A stretch of 7,129 nucleotides of DNA from an uncultured Eubacteriales bacterium (GCA_900552305.1 URZD01000114.1:1-7129); one strand, 5' to 3'. Shown: positions 1 through 6,363, counted from the stretch's first letter. The notes: a model not told the origin generated them from the sequence alone. Numbers and translations are program-made.

Positions 1-182
1 TTAAGCGTGGCGGTATACTTGCCTTTGAGGTCGGAATCGGACAGGCGGAGGACGTACGCGCCTTAATGCAGAGCCGTTTCGAAAACATAACCATTATTAA
101 GGATTTAAGCGGAACGGACCGCGTTGTAACAGGATTTTTGCAGAATCGGGATACCGACCGAAACGGGCAGAACTTAAAATAA
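1..182 (+). CDS. prmC: PrmC (HemK) release factor glutamine methyltransferase, C-terminal fragment
   Basis: This is the 3' end of a gene that begins before the window; the reading frame starts at base 3 and gives 59 residues before TAA at 180-182. The visible protein has GGILAFEVGIGQAEDV followed by DLSGTDRVVTGF. These match the last strand region of PrmC/HemK methyltransferases, where a 'GG-hydrophobic-E-G-QG' segment is followed by 'DL-G-DRVV-G' at the C terminus. PrmC methylates the glutamine of the GGQ motif in peptide release factors RF1 and RF2 using S-adenosylmethionine. The catalytic NPPY motif and SAM-binding site lie upstream and cannot be checked. About 14 polar residues follow the usual end of the family (after VTGF), a small species-specific tail. 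Identification rests on a short stretch but the motif is characteristic. Confidence 0.8.
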   Translation, partial: KRGGILAFEVGIGQAEDVRALMQSRFENITIIKDLSGTDRVVTGFLQNRDTDRNGQNLK

Positions 183-184
183 TA

Positions 185-225
185 CAAAAAATTGCGCAGT
201 GTTAAAAACACAGCGCAATTTTTGT
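185..225. terminator. Bidirectional rho-independent terminator between prmC and the minus-strand RNA
   Basis: A hairpin pairs AAAAATTGCGC-a-GTGT (about 187-202) with ACAC-a-GCGCAATTTTT (about 207-223) around a short A-rich loop, with one A/A mismatch in the stem. The ends are A-rich on the left and T-rich on the right, so it has a T tract when read in either direction. It begins 2 nt after the prmC stop and would also end the minus-strand transcript that starts near 438. Confidence 0.85.
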
Positions 226-438
226 ATGCACATCTACAGCGCGTTAGGTCACTGCATGAGCTTTGAACCAACAAAGCGTAACGAATTACCGGGGATCTCG
301 TATACATTATTCGGACTATACGACCGTTTGCAATTCGGCAAAAGTGCATATTAGCTTACTATACTTACACAACTCTCCCTCTAAACCATGGACAAAAGAT
401 TACTGACTCCTAACCGACAGTCCTCCTCGTCTCATCAC
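186..438 (-). ncRNA. Structured non-coding RNA of about 250 nt, family not identified
   Basis: A minus-strand transcription unit runs from a good promoter (446-474) to the terminator at 185-225 and contains no convincing ORF. Read on the minus strand it can form several stems. These are GGUCGUAUA with UAUAC-ga-GAUC (plus positions 294-325), UUUGC/GCAAA with a 6-nt loop (327-342), and GCUUUG/CAAAGC with a 6-nt loop (260-277). A GACU/AGUC hairpin near the 5' end has GUUAGG in its loop (409-414), which can pair with CCUAAC near the 3' end (243-248), a possible pseudoknot. The 5' region reads GAUGAGACGAGGAGGACUG. SRP RNA, tmRNA, RNase P, T-box and glmS signatures were looked for and not seen. The multi-stem pseudoknotted layout is unlike the simple rod of 6S RNA. 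A raiA-type RNA is a guess I cannot verify. Existence of the transcript is well supported by promoter plus terminator; the family name is open. Confidence 0.65.
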
Positions 439-445
439 GAATATT

Positions 446-474
446 ATATTATCACAAATTCCTATAAAAGTCAA
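446..474 (-). promoter_or_regulatory. Sigma-A promoter of the minus-strand ncRNA
   Basis: On the minus strand TTGACT (474-469) and TAATAT (451-446) are separated by 17 bp, in an A+T-rich context. The predicted transcription start is near 438-440. No gene on this strand lies immediately downstream, so the promoter fits a dedicated RNA gene. Confidence 0.75.
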
Positions 475-596
475 TAGTTTTTTATTATATTAACGGTTTC
501 TTAACGCGGTTTTTTCAAGAAAGGGCCGAAGGCAAACCCGGTAATACGCCCAATCCGCCGCTCTTCGGCGGCTGAACGCCGGCTCATACCGCAGCC

Positions 597-629
597 AAAA
601 AAAACAGCCGCTTTATGTCACAACGGCTG
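597..629 (-). terminator. Rho-independent terminator after the YhbY-family gene
   Basis: On the minus strand CAGCCG (629-624) and CGGCTG (610-605) pair across a 13-nt loop, followed directly by eight Ts (604-597). It begins about 17 nt past the stop codon of the YhbY-family gene. About 25 bp further (555-571) is a second GC-rich hairpin, CCGCCG/CGGCGG, with no T tract. Confidence 0.8.
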
Positions 630-645
630 AAAAGCCTATGCCCAA

Positions 646-930
646 TTACGGCATCTCGCAAAGGTTTTTTTCGCTGCGGCGGTAAAGGATAAACCGATTC
701 CCGATAACCTGAACAACCTGAGAATCCGTAGCGTCCGCCATTTCCGCTGCCGCATCTCTTATCTCAAAACCTGAATTTTCAAGAACGTGTACCTTAATAA
801 GCTCGCGGGCGGTCAGCGCATCGTCTATCTGCTTAACCATATTTTCGCCCAAGCCGTCCTTGCCTATCTGATATAATGCGGGAACCTTGTTTGCAAGGCT
901 CTTTAAATATGCTCTTTCCTTACTTGTCAT
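646..930 (-). CDS. yhbY: YhbY/CRM-domain ribosome-associated RNA-binding protein
   Basis: The product is 94 residues beginning MTSKERAYLKSLANKV. The in-frame ORF continues 19 codons upstream, but the ATG at 930-928 was chosen because it has GGAGG 7 nt upstream and gives the family's typical start and length. The whole protein is one CRM (YhbY) domain. It shows the N-terminal 'L-S-LAN', the 'QIGKDGLGEN' turn corresponding to the conserved GxxG RNA-contact loop, 'ALTARELIKVHVLEN', and the C-terminal 'VVQVIGNRFILYR' strand. CRM proteins are small cytoplasmic proteins that associate with pre-50S ribosomal particles; E. coli YhbY and related plant CRM proteins bind structured RNA. It sits downstream of ruvC on the same strand but has its own promoter and terminator, so it is probably monocistronic. 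In Clostridia this family often lies among obg, nadD and ribosome-assembly genes, but none is visible here. The family assignment is secure; the exact ribosomal role is inferred. Confidence 0.93.
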   Translation of the reverse strand: MTSKERAYLKSLANKVPALYQIGKDGLGENMVKQIDDALTARELIKVHVLENSGFEIRDAAAEMADATDSQVVQVIGNRFILYRRSEKNLCEMP

Positions 931-978
931 TATTTTTCCTCCCTGTGTATTTGCTGATTTTGCGTACAATATTACCCT

Positions 979-1007
979 ATTATACATCTGTTTTTCCTGT
1001 TTGAAAA
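979..1007 (-). promoter_or_regulatory. Sigma-A promoter of the YhbY-family gene
   Basis: On the minus strand TTTTCA (1007-1002) and TATAAT (984-979) are separated by 17 bp. The predicted start is near 972, giving a leader of about 40 nt. The perfect -10 and good spacing outweigh the weaker -35. Confidence 0.65.
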
Positions 1008-1109
1008 GTGTTTTTTATAATTTTTTTCATTTTTCGTTTATTGTAAGTCTTAAACCGGGCAGCCGTGTTTATAATTGTGTTTGCCGCTGCAATTAAACAC
1101 GCCGCTCCG

Positions 1110-1616
1110 CTACCTTTTCCGCCTAAGCTGCTGCGCTATGCTCCCGCCGCGATGGGAGTGCGCATGGCAAATCGCAATGGCTACCGCGTCCGCGGTATCG
1201 TCCGGCTTTGGTACCTCGTCAAGACAGAGAATCGCTTTTACCATTTGCTGCACCTGCTTTTTATCCGCACGACCGTAGCCGACCACTGCCTGTTTTACCT
1301 GCAGCGGCGTATATTCAAAAATCGGAACGCCCATATTCTTCGCCGCAAGGACGAGCACCCCCCTCGCCTGTGCAACATTTATGGCTGTTTTTTGGTTGTT
1401 GTTAAAAAACAGCTCCTCAATCGCCATTGCGTCGGGCTTTACACGTTCGATAACCTCAACCGTTTCGTCATATATCTTTTTCAGTCTGTCAAACATATCC
1501 TCGCCCGCCTTTGTGGTAATCGCGCCGTATTCGACCACCCCGAAACGGTTACCCTCGTAGTCAATCACGCCCACGCCCACTATCGCAAAACCCGGGTCAA
1601 TCCCAAGTATTCTCAT
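1110..1616 (-). CDS. ruvC: Holliday junction resolvase RuvC (crossover junction endodeoxyribonuclease)
   Basis: The product is 168 residues when started at MRILGIDPG (ATG 1616-1614), the standard RuvC N terminus and length. A longer in-frame ORF exists, but the extra 31 residues are low-complexity and unlike the family. RuvC is a dimeric nuclease that cuts Holliday junctions symmetrically in recombinational repair, normally with the RuvAB branch-migration motor. The four acidic metal ligands are present: D7 in GIDPG, E67 in AIEELFF, and D140 and D143 in DDTADAVAIA, followed by H151. The segment NNQKTAINVAQARGVLVLAA and the YTPLQVKQAVVGYGRADKKQVQ segment are also typical. The ribosome binding site GGAAGG lies 12 nt before the ATG, longer than ideal. 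The gene is divergent from argG and is not followed by ruvA/ruvB within the window, so those genes must be elsewhere or absent. No clear promoter was found; it must lie within the A+T-rich divergent region. Confidence 0.96.
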   Translation of the reverse strand: MRILGIDPGFAIVGVGVIDYEGNRFGVVEYGAITTKAGEDMFDRLKKIYDETVEVIERVKPDAMAIEELFFNNNQKTAINVAQARGVLVLAAKNMGVPIFEYTPLQVKQAVVGYGRADKKQVQQMVKAILCLDEVPKPDDTADAVAIAICHAHSHRGGSIAQQLRRKR

Positions 1617-1664
1617 CCGCTTTTCACGCCTTCCTTTAAAACTTTCACATATAAACGCTTTGTT

Positions 1665-1699
1665 TGCATAAAAATTCATCATTTTTGCATAAAATTGCA
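1665..1699. promoter_or_regulatory. Tandem ARG-box-like operators for an ArgR/AhrC regulator
   Basis: TGCATAAAAATTCA (1665-1678) matches 13 of 14 positions of the ARG box core TGAATWWWWATTCA. TGCATAAAATTGCA (1686-1699) matches 11 of 14. Their centres are 21 bp apart, the spacing used by ArgR hexamers to bind paired boxes on one DNA face. They lie 19-53 bp upstream of the argG -35 element and 49 bp upstream of ruvC. Position beside argG makes arginine-responsive control of argG the natural reading. No similar boxes were seen near argH. Confidence 0.65.
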
Positions 1700-1717
1700 T
1701 AAATTTCAAAAAAACTC

Positions 1718-1746
1718 TTGATTTTTTGTTTTAACCGTTGTATAAT
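1718..1746 (+). promoter_or_regulatory. Sigma-A promoter of argG
   Basis: TTGATT (1718-1723) and a perfect TATAAT (1741-1746) are separated by 17 bp. The predicted start is near 1753, giving an 80-nt leader before argG. The ARG-box pair is immediately upstream rather than overlapping the core promoter. Confidence 0.8.
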
Positions 1747-1757
1747 TAAAACATCAG

Positions 1758-1776
1758 GTGAGGATAACACCCTCAC
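1758..1776 (+). promoter_or_regulatory. 5'-end hairpin of the argG leader mRNA
   Basis: GTGAGG (1758-1763) pairs with CCTCAC (1771-1776) around a 7-nt loop, about 5 nt from the predicted argG transcription start. There is no T tract, so it is not a terminator. A role in mRNA stability or as a protein-binding stem is possible, but nothing beyond the hairpin is visible. No leader peptide or T-box elements were seen in the 80-nt leader. Confidence 0.45.
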
Positions 1777-1834
1777 TGCAATATAAGTATACTATAAAAT
1801 TCAAAATAAAACAAGGAAAACGGAGGAAAAAATT

Positions 1835-3052
1835 ATGGCTAAAGAAAAAGTTGTTTTGGCGTATTCGGGCGGACTGGATACATCGATTATCATCAACTGG
1901 CTGATTGAGAACTACGGCTACGAGGTTATCGCGGTTTGCGGTGACGTGGGTCAGGGTAAGGAAACCGACGGACTTGAGGAGCGTGCAAAGAAGAGCGGCG
2001 CGTCAAAGTGCTACATTGCCGACCTTCGTGACGATTACGTAAAGGATTATATTTTCCCCACCCTTAAATCGGGCGCTAAGTATGAGGGCAAATACCTTCT
2101 CGGTACCTCCCACGCAAGACCGATTATCGCGAAAAAACTGGTCGAGATTGCCCACAAGGAAGGCGCGGTTGCAATCTGCCACGGCGCAACGGGCAAAGGT
2201 AATGACCAGGTACGTTTTGAGCTTACGATAAAGGCTCTTGACCCGTCGCTGAAAATCATCGCTCCGTGGAGAATCTGGGACATCAAATCACGTGAGGACG
2301 CAGTTGACTACGCAGAGGCTCACGGCATCGAGGTTCCTGTTACCAAAAAGGACCTCTATTCACGCGACAGAAACATCTGGCACATCAGCCACGAGGGCAT
2401 GGATTTGGAGGATCCGTGGAACGAGCCGCAGCTCGACACACTTTTAAAGCTCGGCGTATCGCCGGAGAAGGCTCCCGACACACCGACCTATGTTGAAATC
2501 GGTTTTGAGGCGGGCGAGCCCGTTTCGGTTGACGGCAAAAAGCTCTCCCCGCGCGAGATTGTCGAAAAACTCAACGAGCTTGGCGGCGCAAACGGCATAG
2601 GCATTGCGGATATAGTTGAGGACCGTCTTGTTGGTATGAAGTCCCGCGGCGTATACGAAACTCCGGGCGGCACGATTCTCTACACCGCACTGGAAGAGCT
2701 TGAATATCTCTGCCTTGACCGCGACACACAGGCGTTCAAGCGCATGAGCCAGACTCAGTTCTCACAGCTGGTATATGACGGCAAATGGTTTACACCGCTG
2801 CGCGAGTCAATGTCGGCTATGTACGACGTAATGGATAAATACGTTACAGGTACGGTAAAACTCAAGCTTTACAAGGGCAACTGCACTCCTGCGGGCGCAA
2901 AGTCCGATTACTCGCTCTATAACGAGACTATTGCATCGTTCGGCGACAGCCACGAGCTTTACAGCCACAAGGATGCGGAGGGCTTTATCAACCTCTTCGG
3001 TCTGCCGCTCAAGGTTCGTGCAATGATGAAAAAGAATAACAATATTGACTAA
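1835..3052 (+). CDS. argG: Argininosuccinate synthase
   Basis: This 405-residue protein is close to the usual length of about 400. The start is fixed by GGAGG 8 nt before the ATG. It is the cytoplasmic enzyme joining citrulline and aspartate with ATP to give argininosuccinate, AMP and pyrophosphate, the penultimate step of arginine biosynthesis. Residues 9-17 (AYSGGLDTS) form the ATP-pyrophosphatase P-loop (SGGLDTS) of the family. GDVGQG is at 36-41, and GATGKGNDQVRFE at 117-129 is the second family signature. The remainder, including SRDRNIWHISHEG near 176-188 and the C-terminal multimerisation tail, is colinear with bacterial ArgG. It has a dedicated promoter and upstream ARG-box-like sites, and a strong hairpin follows the stop. 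argH is not next to it: an unrelated exported protein gene intervenes. No truncation or missing motif was seen. Confidence 0.98.
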   Translation: MAKEKVVLAYSGGLDTSIIINWLIENYGYEVIAVCGDVGQGKETDGLEERAKKSGASKCYIADLRDDYVKDYIFPTLKSGAKYEGKYLLGTSHARPIIAKKLVEIAHKEGAVAICHGATGKGNDQVRFELTIKALDPSLKIIAPWRIWDIKSREDAVDYAEAHGIEVPVTKKDLYSRDRNIWHISHEGMDLEDPWNEPQLDTLLKLGVSPEKAPDTPTYVEIGFEAGEPVSVDGKKLSPREIVEKLNELGGANGIGIADIVEDRLVGMKSRGVYETPGGTILYTALEELEYLCLDRDTQAFKRMSQTQFSQLVYDGKWFTPLRESMSAMYDVMDKYVTGTVKLKLYKGNCTPAGAKSDYSLYNETIASFGDSHELYSHKDAEGFINLFGLPLKVRAMMKKNNNID

Positions 3053-3073
3053 TTAACGGTGATATGTTAAAAT
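3045..3073 (+). promoter_or_regulatory. Candidate promoter of the exported WG-repeat protein gene, overlapping the argG stop
   Basis: TTGACT (3045-3050) overlaps the last codon and stop of argG, and TAAAAT (3068-3073) follows after exactly 17 bp. The predicted start is near 3080, 50 nt before the downstream gene. If real, the middle gene is transcribed separately from argG. The -35 lies partly in coding sequence, so chance similarity is possible. Confidence 0.5.
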
Positions 3074-3110
3074 AAATTTAGGCTGATTCCTATCCGAACA
3101 GCCTGAATTT
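3074..3110 (+). terminator. Hairpin after argG, probable rho-independent terminator or attenuator
   Basis: AAATTTAGGCTG (3074-3085) pairs with CAGCCTGAATTT (3099-3110) over 12 bp including one G-T wobble, with a 13-nt loop; the 3' arm ends in a short T run. It sits about 20 nt after the argG stop. It could also form the extreme 5' end of the next transcript if the promoter at 3045-3073 is used. Confidence 0.6.
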
Positions 3111-3131
3111 TGTATTAAAGGAGCTGATATA

Positions 3132-4742
3132 ATGCGACTTAAAACCGTTTTCACCGTTCTTTTTACACTGGTTGCTGTCGGCACGCTTTCGGCATATGCC
3201 GAAAAAATCCCCGACAATGCCTATGTTCAGGAGATTTTCTCAACCGAGGAGGGCGCGGCAAACACCGTGTATATCGGCAGAATGCCGGACAGCACGGAAT
3301 ATCTGATTGACGGCGGCAAAAACATTCTTGCGGGTCCCTTTGCGTACATATCAGACTACGGCACATACCCTTATGCCTGCCGCGCGGACGGTTCAAAAAT
3401 TCTGTTCGACCGTGACGGAACAGTCCTTGCGGACATAGGCGCAGGAGCCGAGGCGGTTTATCCGCACAACGGAATTTATGCCACATACACAGTTGACGAA
3501 AATGAGGACATTCACGATTTCACCGTATACGACCAAGCTACGCGGCAAAAGCTGTGTACCTTTGACGGATGTATAGACACAACAAGCGAGTTTCAGACCG
3601 AAAAAATGTTTCTCAAAAGGAACGGAAAATGCGCGATAGTCAATAAGTACGGCGAATTTATAACCGACTTTATATATGACGGAGTGAAAAAAGTATTCAA
3701 CCCCGACTGGGAGCCGTTCCCGAAATCGTACGCCATAGTGGTGCAAAACGGCAAAGACAAATACATAGATTGGAATCTGAACGAAATCGACCTTGACAAT
3801 TACAACGGCGCGCCGTTTATCACAAACTGCAGCCGCATAACAAACGGAGACTACGAAACGCCGTACAAAAATTACTACGAGGTTGAAAGCGGCACGGACA
3901 GGCACGGAATATACGATGCGGACAGCGGTACATACGTCATGCCGCTTCAGGATAAATACAGATATTTCACCATGGACGACCTCGGAATATTCGCGCAGCT
4001 TAACCCCAACCACGGCGAGGGCGGCGGCTACGGGCTTTTGGATATGAGCGGAAACGTGATTATGCCGTTTGAGTATTCCATTCTTGCGCCATCGAGATTC
4101 TATGATTTTATAATGTTTTCCAAGGCTGACGGCGACAGCAGTGTTTCGGGATATTACGACCTTAAACGGGACACAGTTGTGTATTCGGGCGGCGGAGTTC
4201 CCGTCACGGACGGCGTGTTCGTACACAGCTATAAAAGCTACGCCGATGGCACAGGCGTGTACTGCTCGGAAATAGAAAACGCGGCGGGACATAATCTGAC
4301 CGGTGAGATTTACCACCCCGCAGTCGGATACGAAAACGGAAAGTTTTATAACGCCGGCTATACCGACAATCAAATCGAAATACACGTCGACCTCGACTTT
4401 GCGGTTATTAAGGTGAACGGAAAATACCTCGATTTTGACGGAGTAATAAGACGCGACCGCACTCTTGTGCCGGTGCGTGATATTATCGAGGCTTTGGGCG
4501 GCACGGTTGACTACTCGGACAGCGACAAAAGCGTCCGCGCTGCGCTCGGCGGCAGTATAATAGATATGCGGATAGATTCCGCAGTAATGACCGTGGACGG
4601 CGCAGAAAAAGCGCTTGACGTACCCGCGCAGCTGATAGGCGAAAAAACCATGTTGCCGCTGCGCGCGCTCGCGGAGTCTGCGGGATTTGCGGTTGACTGG
4701 GACGAAAGGATAAAGTGCGTCTATATTTCGGGCGCGGAATAA
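3132..4742 (+). CDS. Exported WG-repeat protein with C-terminal copper-amine-oxidase-N-like domain
   Basis: The product is 536 residues; AAAGGAG lies 8 nt before the ATG. Residues 1-23 are a Sec signal peptide: basic start MRLK, hydrophobic core, and AYA before E24 as a type I cleavage site, with no lipobox cysteine. Residues about 160-350 contain several degenerate WG-type repeats, such as NGKCAIVNKYGEFITDFIYD (164-183) and YGLLDMSGNVIMPFEYSI (300-317), with weaker ones near 258-276 and 339-351. Residues about 415-533 form a copper-amine-oxidase N-terminal-like domain with its two signature segments, RTLVPVRDIIEALGG (443-457) and KTMLPLRALAESAGF (505-519). In Clostridia and Paenibacilli this domain is common on secreted and surface proteins and does not imply amine oxidase activity; no catalytic domain is present. 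The likely place is the cell surface or outside the cell, perhaps in wall or glycan binding, but no function can be assigned. Its position between argG and argH is unexpected and it shares no obvious pathway with them. Confidence 0.85.
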   Translation: MRLKTVFTVLFTLVAVGTLSAYAEKIPDNAYVQEIFSTEEGAANTVYIGRMPDSTEYLIDGGKNILAGPFAYISDYGTYPYACRADGSKILFDRDGTVLADIGAGAEAVYPHNGIYATYTVDENEDIHDFTVYDQATRQKLCTFDGCIDTTSEFQTEKMFLKRNGKCAIVNKYGEFITDFIYDGVKKVFNPDWEPFPKSYAIVVQNGKDKYIDWNLNEIDLDNYNGAPFITNCSRITNGDYETPYKNYYEVESGTDRHGIYDADSGTYVMPLQDKYRYFTMDDLGIFAQLNPNHGEGGGYGLLDMSGNVIMPFEYSILAPSRFYDFIMFSKADGDSSVSGYYDLKRDTVVYSGGGVPVTDGVFVHSYKSYADGTGVYCSEIENAAGHNLTGEIYHPAVGYENGKFYNAGYTDNQIEIHVDLDFAVIKVNGKYLDFDGVIRRDRTLVPVRDIIEALGGTVDYSDSDKSVRAALGGSIIDMRIDSAVMTVDGAEKALDVPAQLIGEKTMLPLRALAESAGFAVDWDERIKCVYISGAE

Positions 4743-4773
4743 AAAACGAAAGTAAAACGGCGGCAAGAACACG

Positions 4774-4802
4774 CTTGATTTTCGGCCTTGACAAAAATCA
4801 AG
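4774..4802 (+). other. Hairpin in the argH upstream region
   Basis: CTTGATTTT (4774-4782) pairs perfectly with AAAATCAAG (4794-4802), with an 11-nt loop. It immediately precedes a short GC-rich stem followed by five Ts. The pair could act together as the end of the upstream transcript. No T tract follows this first stem itself. Confidence 0.5.
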
Positions 4803-4804
4803 GT

Positions 4805-4822
4805 GCGGATTGCCCGCTTTTT
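4805..4822 (+). terminator. Weak rho-independent terminator after the WG-repeat gene
   Basis: GCGG (4805-4808) pairs with CCGC (4814-4817) around a 5-nt loop, followed by TTTTT (4818-4822). The stem is only 4 bp, so termination may be partial, letting some transcription read through into argH, which starts 37 nt later. Confidence 0.4.
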
Positions 4823-4839
4823 ACAAAAACACTGATAAT
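4810..4839 (+). promoter_or_regulatory. Tentative argH promoter
   Basis: TTGCCC (4810-4815) and GATAAT (4834-4839) are 18 bp apart. This would place the start near 4846, within a few bases of the argH ribosome binding site, giving an unusually short leader. The match is moderate and it overlaps the terminator-like stem. Read-through from upstream is the alternative source of argH mRNA. Confidence 0.3.
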
Positions 4840-4859
4840 AAACAACGGAGGATATAATA

Positions 4860-6227
4860 ATGAAGCTTTGGGGCGGACGTTTTTCAAAACAAACAGACGA
4901 AAAGGTGGACGATTTCAACTCGTCAATCAGATTTGACAGCCGTATGTACGCACAGGACATACGCGGCAGTCAGGCGCATGCGGAGATGCTTGGCAGACAG
5001 GGGATAATCCCCAAGGAGGACGCGGAGCTGATAGTAAAGACCCTCGGCGAAATTCTTGCCGACATAGAGGACGGCAAGGTCAAGTTTCACATTGACGCCG
5101 AGGACATCCATATGAACATCGAAACGATACTTATTTCGCGCATAGGCGATGTAGGCAAGCGCCTTCACACAGGCAGGAGCCGCAACGACCAGGTCGCGCT
5201 TGACGACCGCCTTTATCTGCGCGACGAGGCAGACGGTCTTTGCGGAATGCTCACCGATTTGCAGAAGGTGATTTTAAAGCTCGCGGAGGAAAACCTCACC
5301 ACGATTATGCCGGGATATACGCACCTTCAGAAGGCGCAGCCAATCACCTTTGCGCACCATATAATGGCATATTTCGAGATGTTCTCGCGCGATTTGTCGC
5401 GGCTTGCCGACTGGCGCAGGCGTATGAATGTTATGCCGCTCGGCTCGGGTGCGCTTGCGGGTACGACATATCCGCTCGACCGCGAATTTGTTGCAAAAAA
5501 GCTCGGATTTGACAGCATAACCCAAAACAGTATTGACGGAGTTTCCGACCGTGATTTTGTATGTGAGCTTGCATTTGTGCTTTCGATGATAATGGTACAC
5601 CTCAGCCGTTTTTCCGAGGAAATTATTCTGTGGAGCTCGAACGAGTTTGGCTTTATCGACCTTGACGATGCGTACAGCACCGGGTCAAGCATAATGCCGC
5701 AGAAGAAAAACCCCGACGTTGCGGAGCTTGCTCGCGGCAAGTCTGGAAGGGTTTTTGGCTCGCTTATGGGACTTCTTACCATGCTGAAAGGACTTCCTCT
5801 TGCATACAACAAGGATATGCAGGAGGACAAGGAGCAGATTTTTGACGCGCTCGACACGGTAAAAATGTGTCTGCCGGTTTTCTGCGGTATGCTTTCTACA
5901 ATGAAAGTACGTAAAGAACGTATGCTCAGCGGTGCAAAGGGCGGCTTTACCAACGCAACCGACGTTGCCGATTACCTTGTTAAAAAAGGGCTTCCGTTCC
6001 GTGACGCGCACGCAGTTGTCGGCAAAATGGTTGCATACTGTCTTGACAGGGGCGCGGCTCTTGACGAACTTACCATGGAGGAATACAAGGAGTTTTCGCA
6101 GCTTTTTGACAATGACGTATATACCGAGATTTCCCTCGAAACCTGCGTAAATCAGCGCAAAATCCCGGGCGGTCCCGCGCCGGAAACAATGAAAGCCGTA
6201 ATAGAAAAGTATAAAAAGGAAATTTAA
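4860..6227 (+). CDS. argH: Argininosuccinate lyase
   Basis: This 455-residue protein has the normal length for the family; GGAGG is 8 nt before the ATG. It is a cytoplasmic homotetrameric enzyme that cleaves argininosuccinate to arginine and fumarate, the last step of arginine biosynthesis. It starts with the diagnostic MKLWGGRF. TGRSRNDQV (104-112) is substrate-binding. PGYTHLQKAQP (151-161) carries the active-site His155. GSSIMPQKKNP (275-285) is the fumarase/aspartase superfamily signature, with catalytic Ser277 in the flexible loop. The C-terminal part ends in a normal helical segment (PETMKAVIEKYKKEI). It completes the pathway step begun by argG, though the two are separated by a 1.6-kb unrelated gene. 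No ARG-box-like site is visible in its 117-nt upstream gap. A long hairpin follows the stop codon. No anomaly was seen in the protein. Confidence 0.98.
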   Translation: MKLWGGRFSKQTDEKVDDFNSSIRFDSRMYAQDIRGSQAHAEMLGRQGIIPKEDAELIVKTLGEILADIEDGKVKFHIDAEDIHMNIETILISRIGDVGKRLHTGRSRNDQVALDDRLYLRDEADGLCGMLTDLQKVILKLAEENLTTIMPGYTHLQKAQPITFAHHIMAYFEMFSRDLSRLADWRRRMNVMPLGSGALAGTTYPLDREFVAKKLGFDSITQNSIDGVSDRDFVCELAFVLSMIMVHLSRFSEEIILWSSNEFGFIDLDDAYSTGSSIMPQKKNPDVAELARGKSGRVFGSLMGLLTMLKGLPLAYNKDMQEDKEQIFDALDTVKMCLPVFCGMLSTMKVRKERMLSGAKGGFTNATDVADYLVKKGLPFRDAHAVVGKMVAYCLDRGAALDELTMEEYKEFSQLFDNDVYTEISLETCVNQRKIPGGPAPETMKAVIEKYKKEI

Positions 6228-6229
6228 AA

Positions 6230-6288
6230 AGGTTTTTTAATAAAACTCGTGAAAAACCTCGCCGGTCAGCTCGGTTTTTCCCGAGTTT
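6230..6288 (+). terminator. Three-segment hairpin element after argH
   Basis: AAACTCG-t-GAAAAACC (6243-6258) pairs with GGTTTTTC-c-CGAGTTT (6273-6288), 15 bp plus one mismatch, with a 14-nt loop. An alternative stem pairs AGGTTTTT (6230-6237) with AAAAACCT (6252-6259). The two stems share 6252-6258 and cannot coexist. No clean T tract follows 6288, so this is not a textbook terminator, although it starts 2 nt after the argH stop and most likely defines that 3' end. Confidence 0.5.
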
Positions 6289-6328
6289 ACCCCCTTCTAA
6301 CATATGGTAAAATTATTTTTAAAATCAG

Positions 6329-6357
6329 TTGACAAAATCAAATTTCCGATATATAAT
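6329..6357 (+). promoter_or_regulatory. Perfect-consensus sigma-A promoter of the antisense RNA
   Basis: TTGACA (6329-6334) and TATAAT (6352-6357) are separated by exactly 17 bp, a full consensus match and the strongest promoter in the window. The predicted start is near 6364. It drives no protein gene of the usual kind; the terminator is only about 85 nt downstream. Confidence 0.9.
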
Positions 6358-6363
6358 ATATAT

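Noticed and set aside
555..571. CCGCCG/CGGCGG hairpin between the ncRNA promoter and the YhbY terminator
   Set aside because: It has no T tract on either strand and no adjacent transcript end that needs it; apart from this, 475-596 shows nothing else.
1065..1100. Inverted repeat GTGTTTATAATTG / CAATTAAACAC after ruvC
   Set aside because: It could mark the ruvC 3' end, but it has a 2-nt bulge and no T tract on the minus strand, so it is not called a terminator.
1641..1720. Promoter for ruvC on the minus strand
   Set aside because: Several weak TATA-like and TTGAAA-like hexamers exist, but no pair has both acceptable matches and spacing.
1065..1721. Plus-strand open frame of 218 codons opposite ruvC
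   Set aside because: It is antisense to a clearly identified gene, with low-complexity composition and no motif.
3393..4772. Long open frame of 459 codons on the minus strand
   Set aside because: It lies opposite the WG-repeat gene, has no ribosome binding site or recognisable domain, and is explained by codon bias of the real gene.
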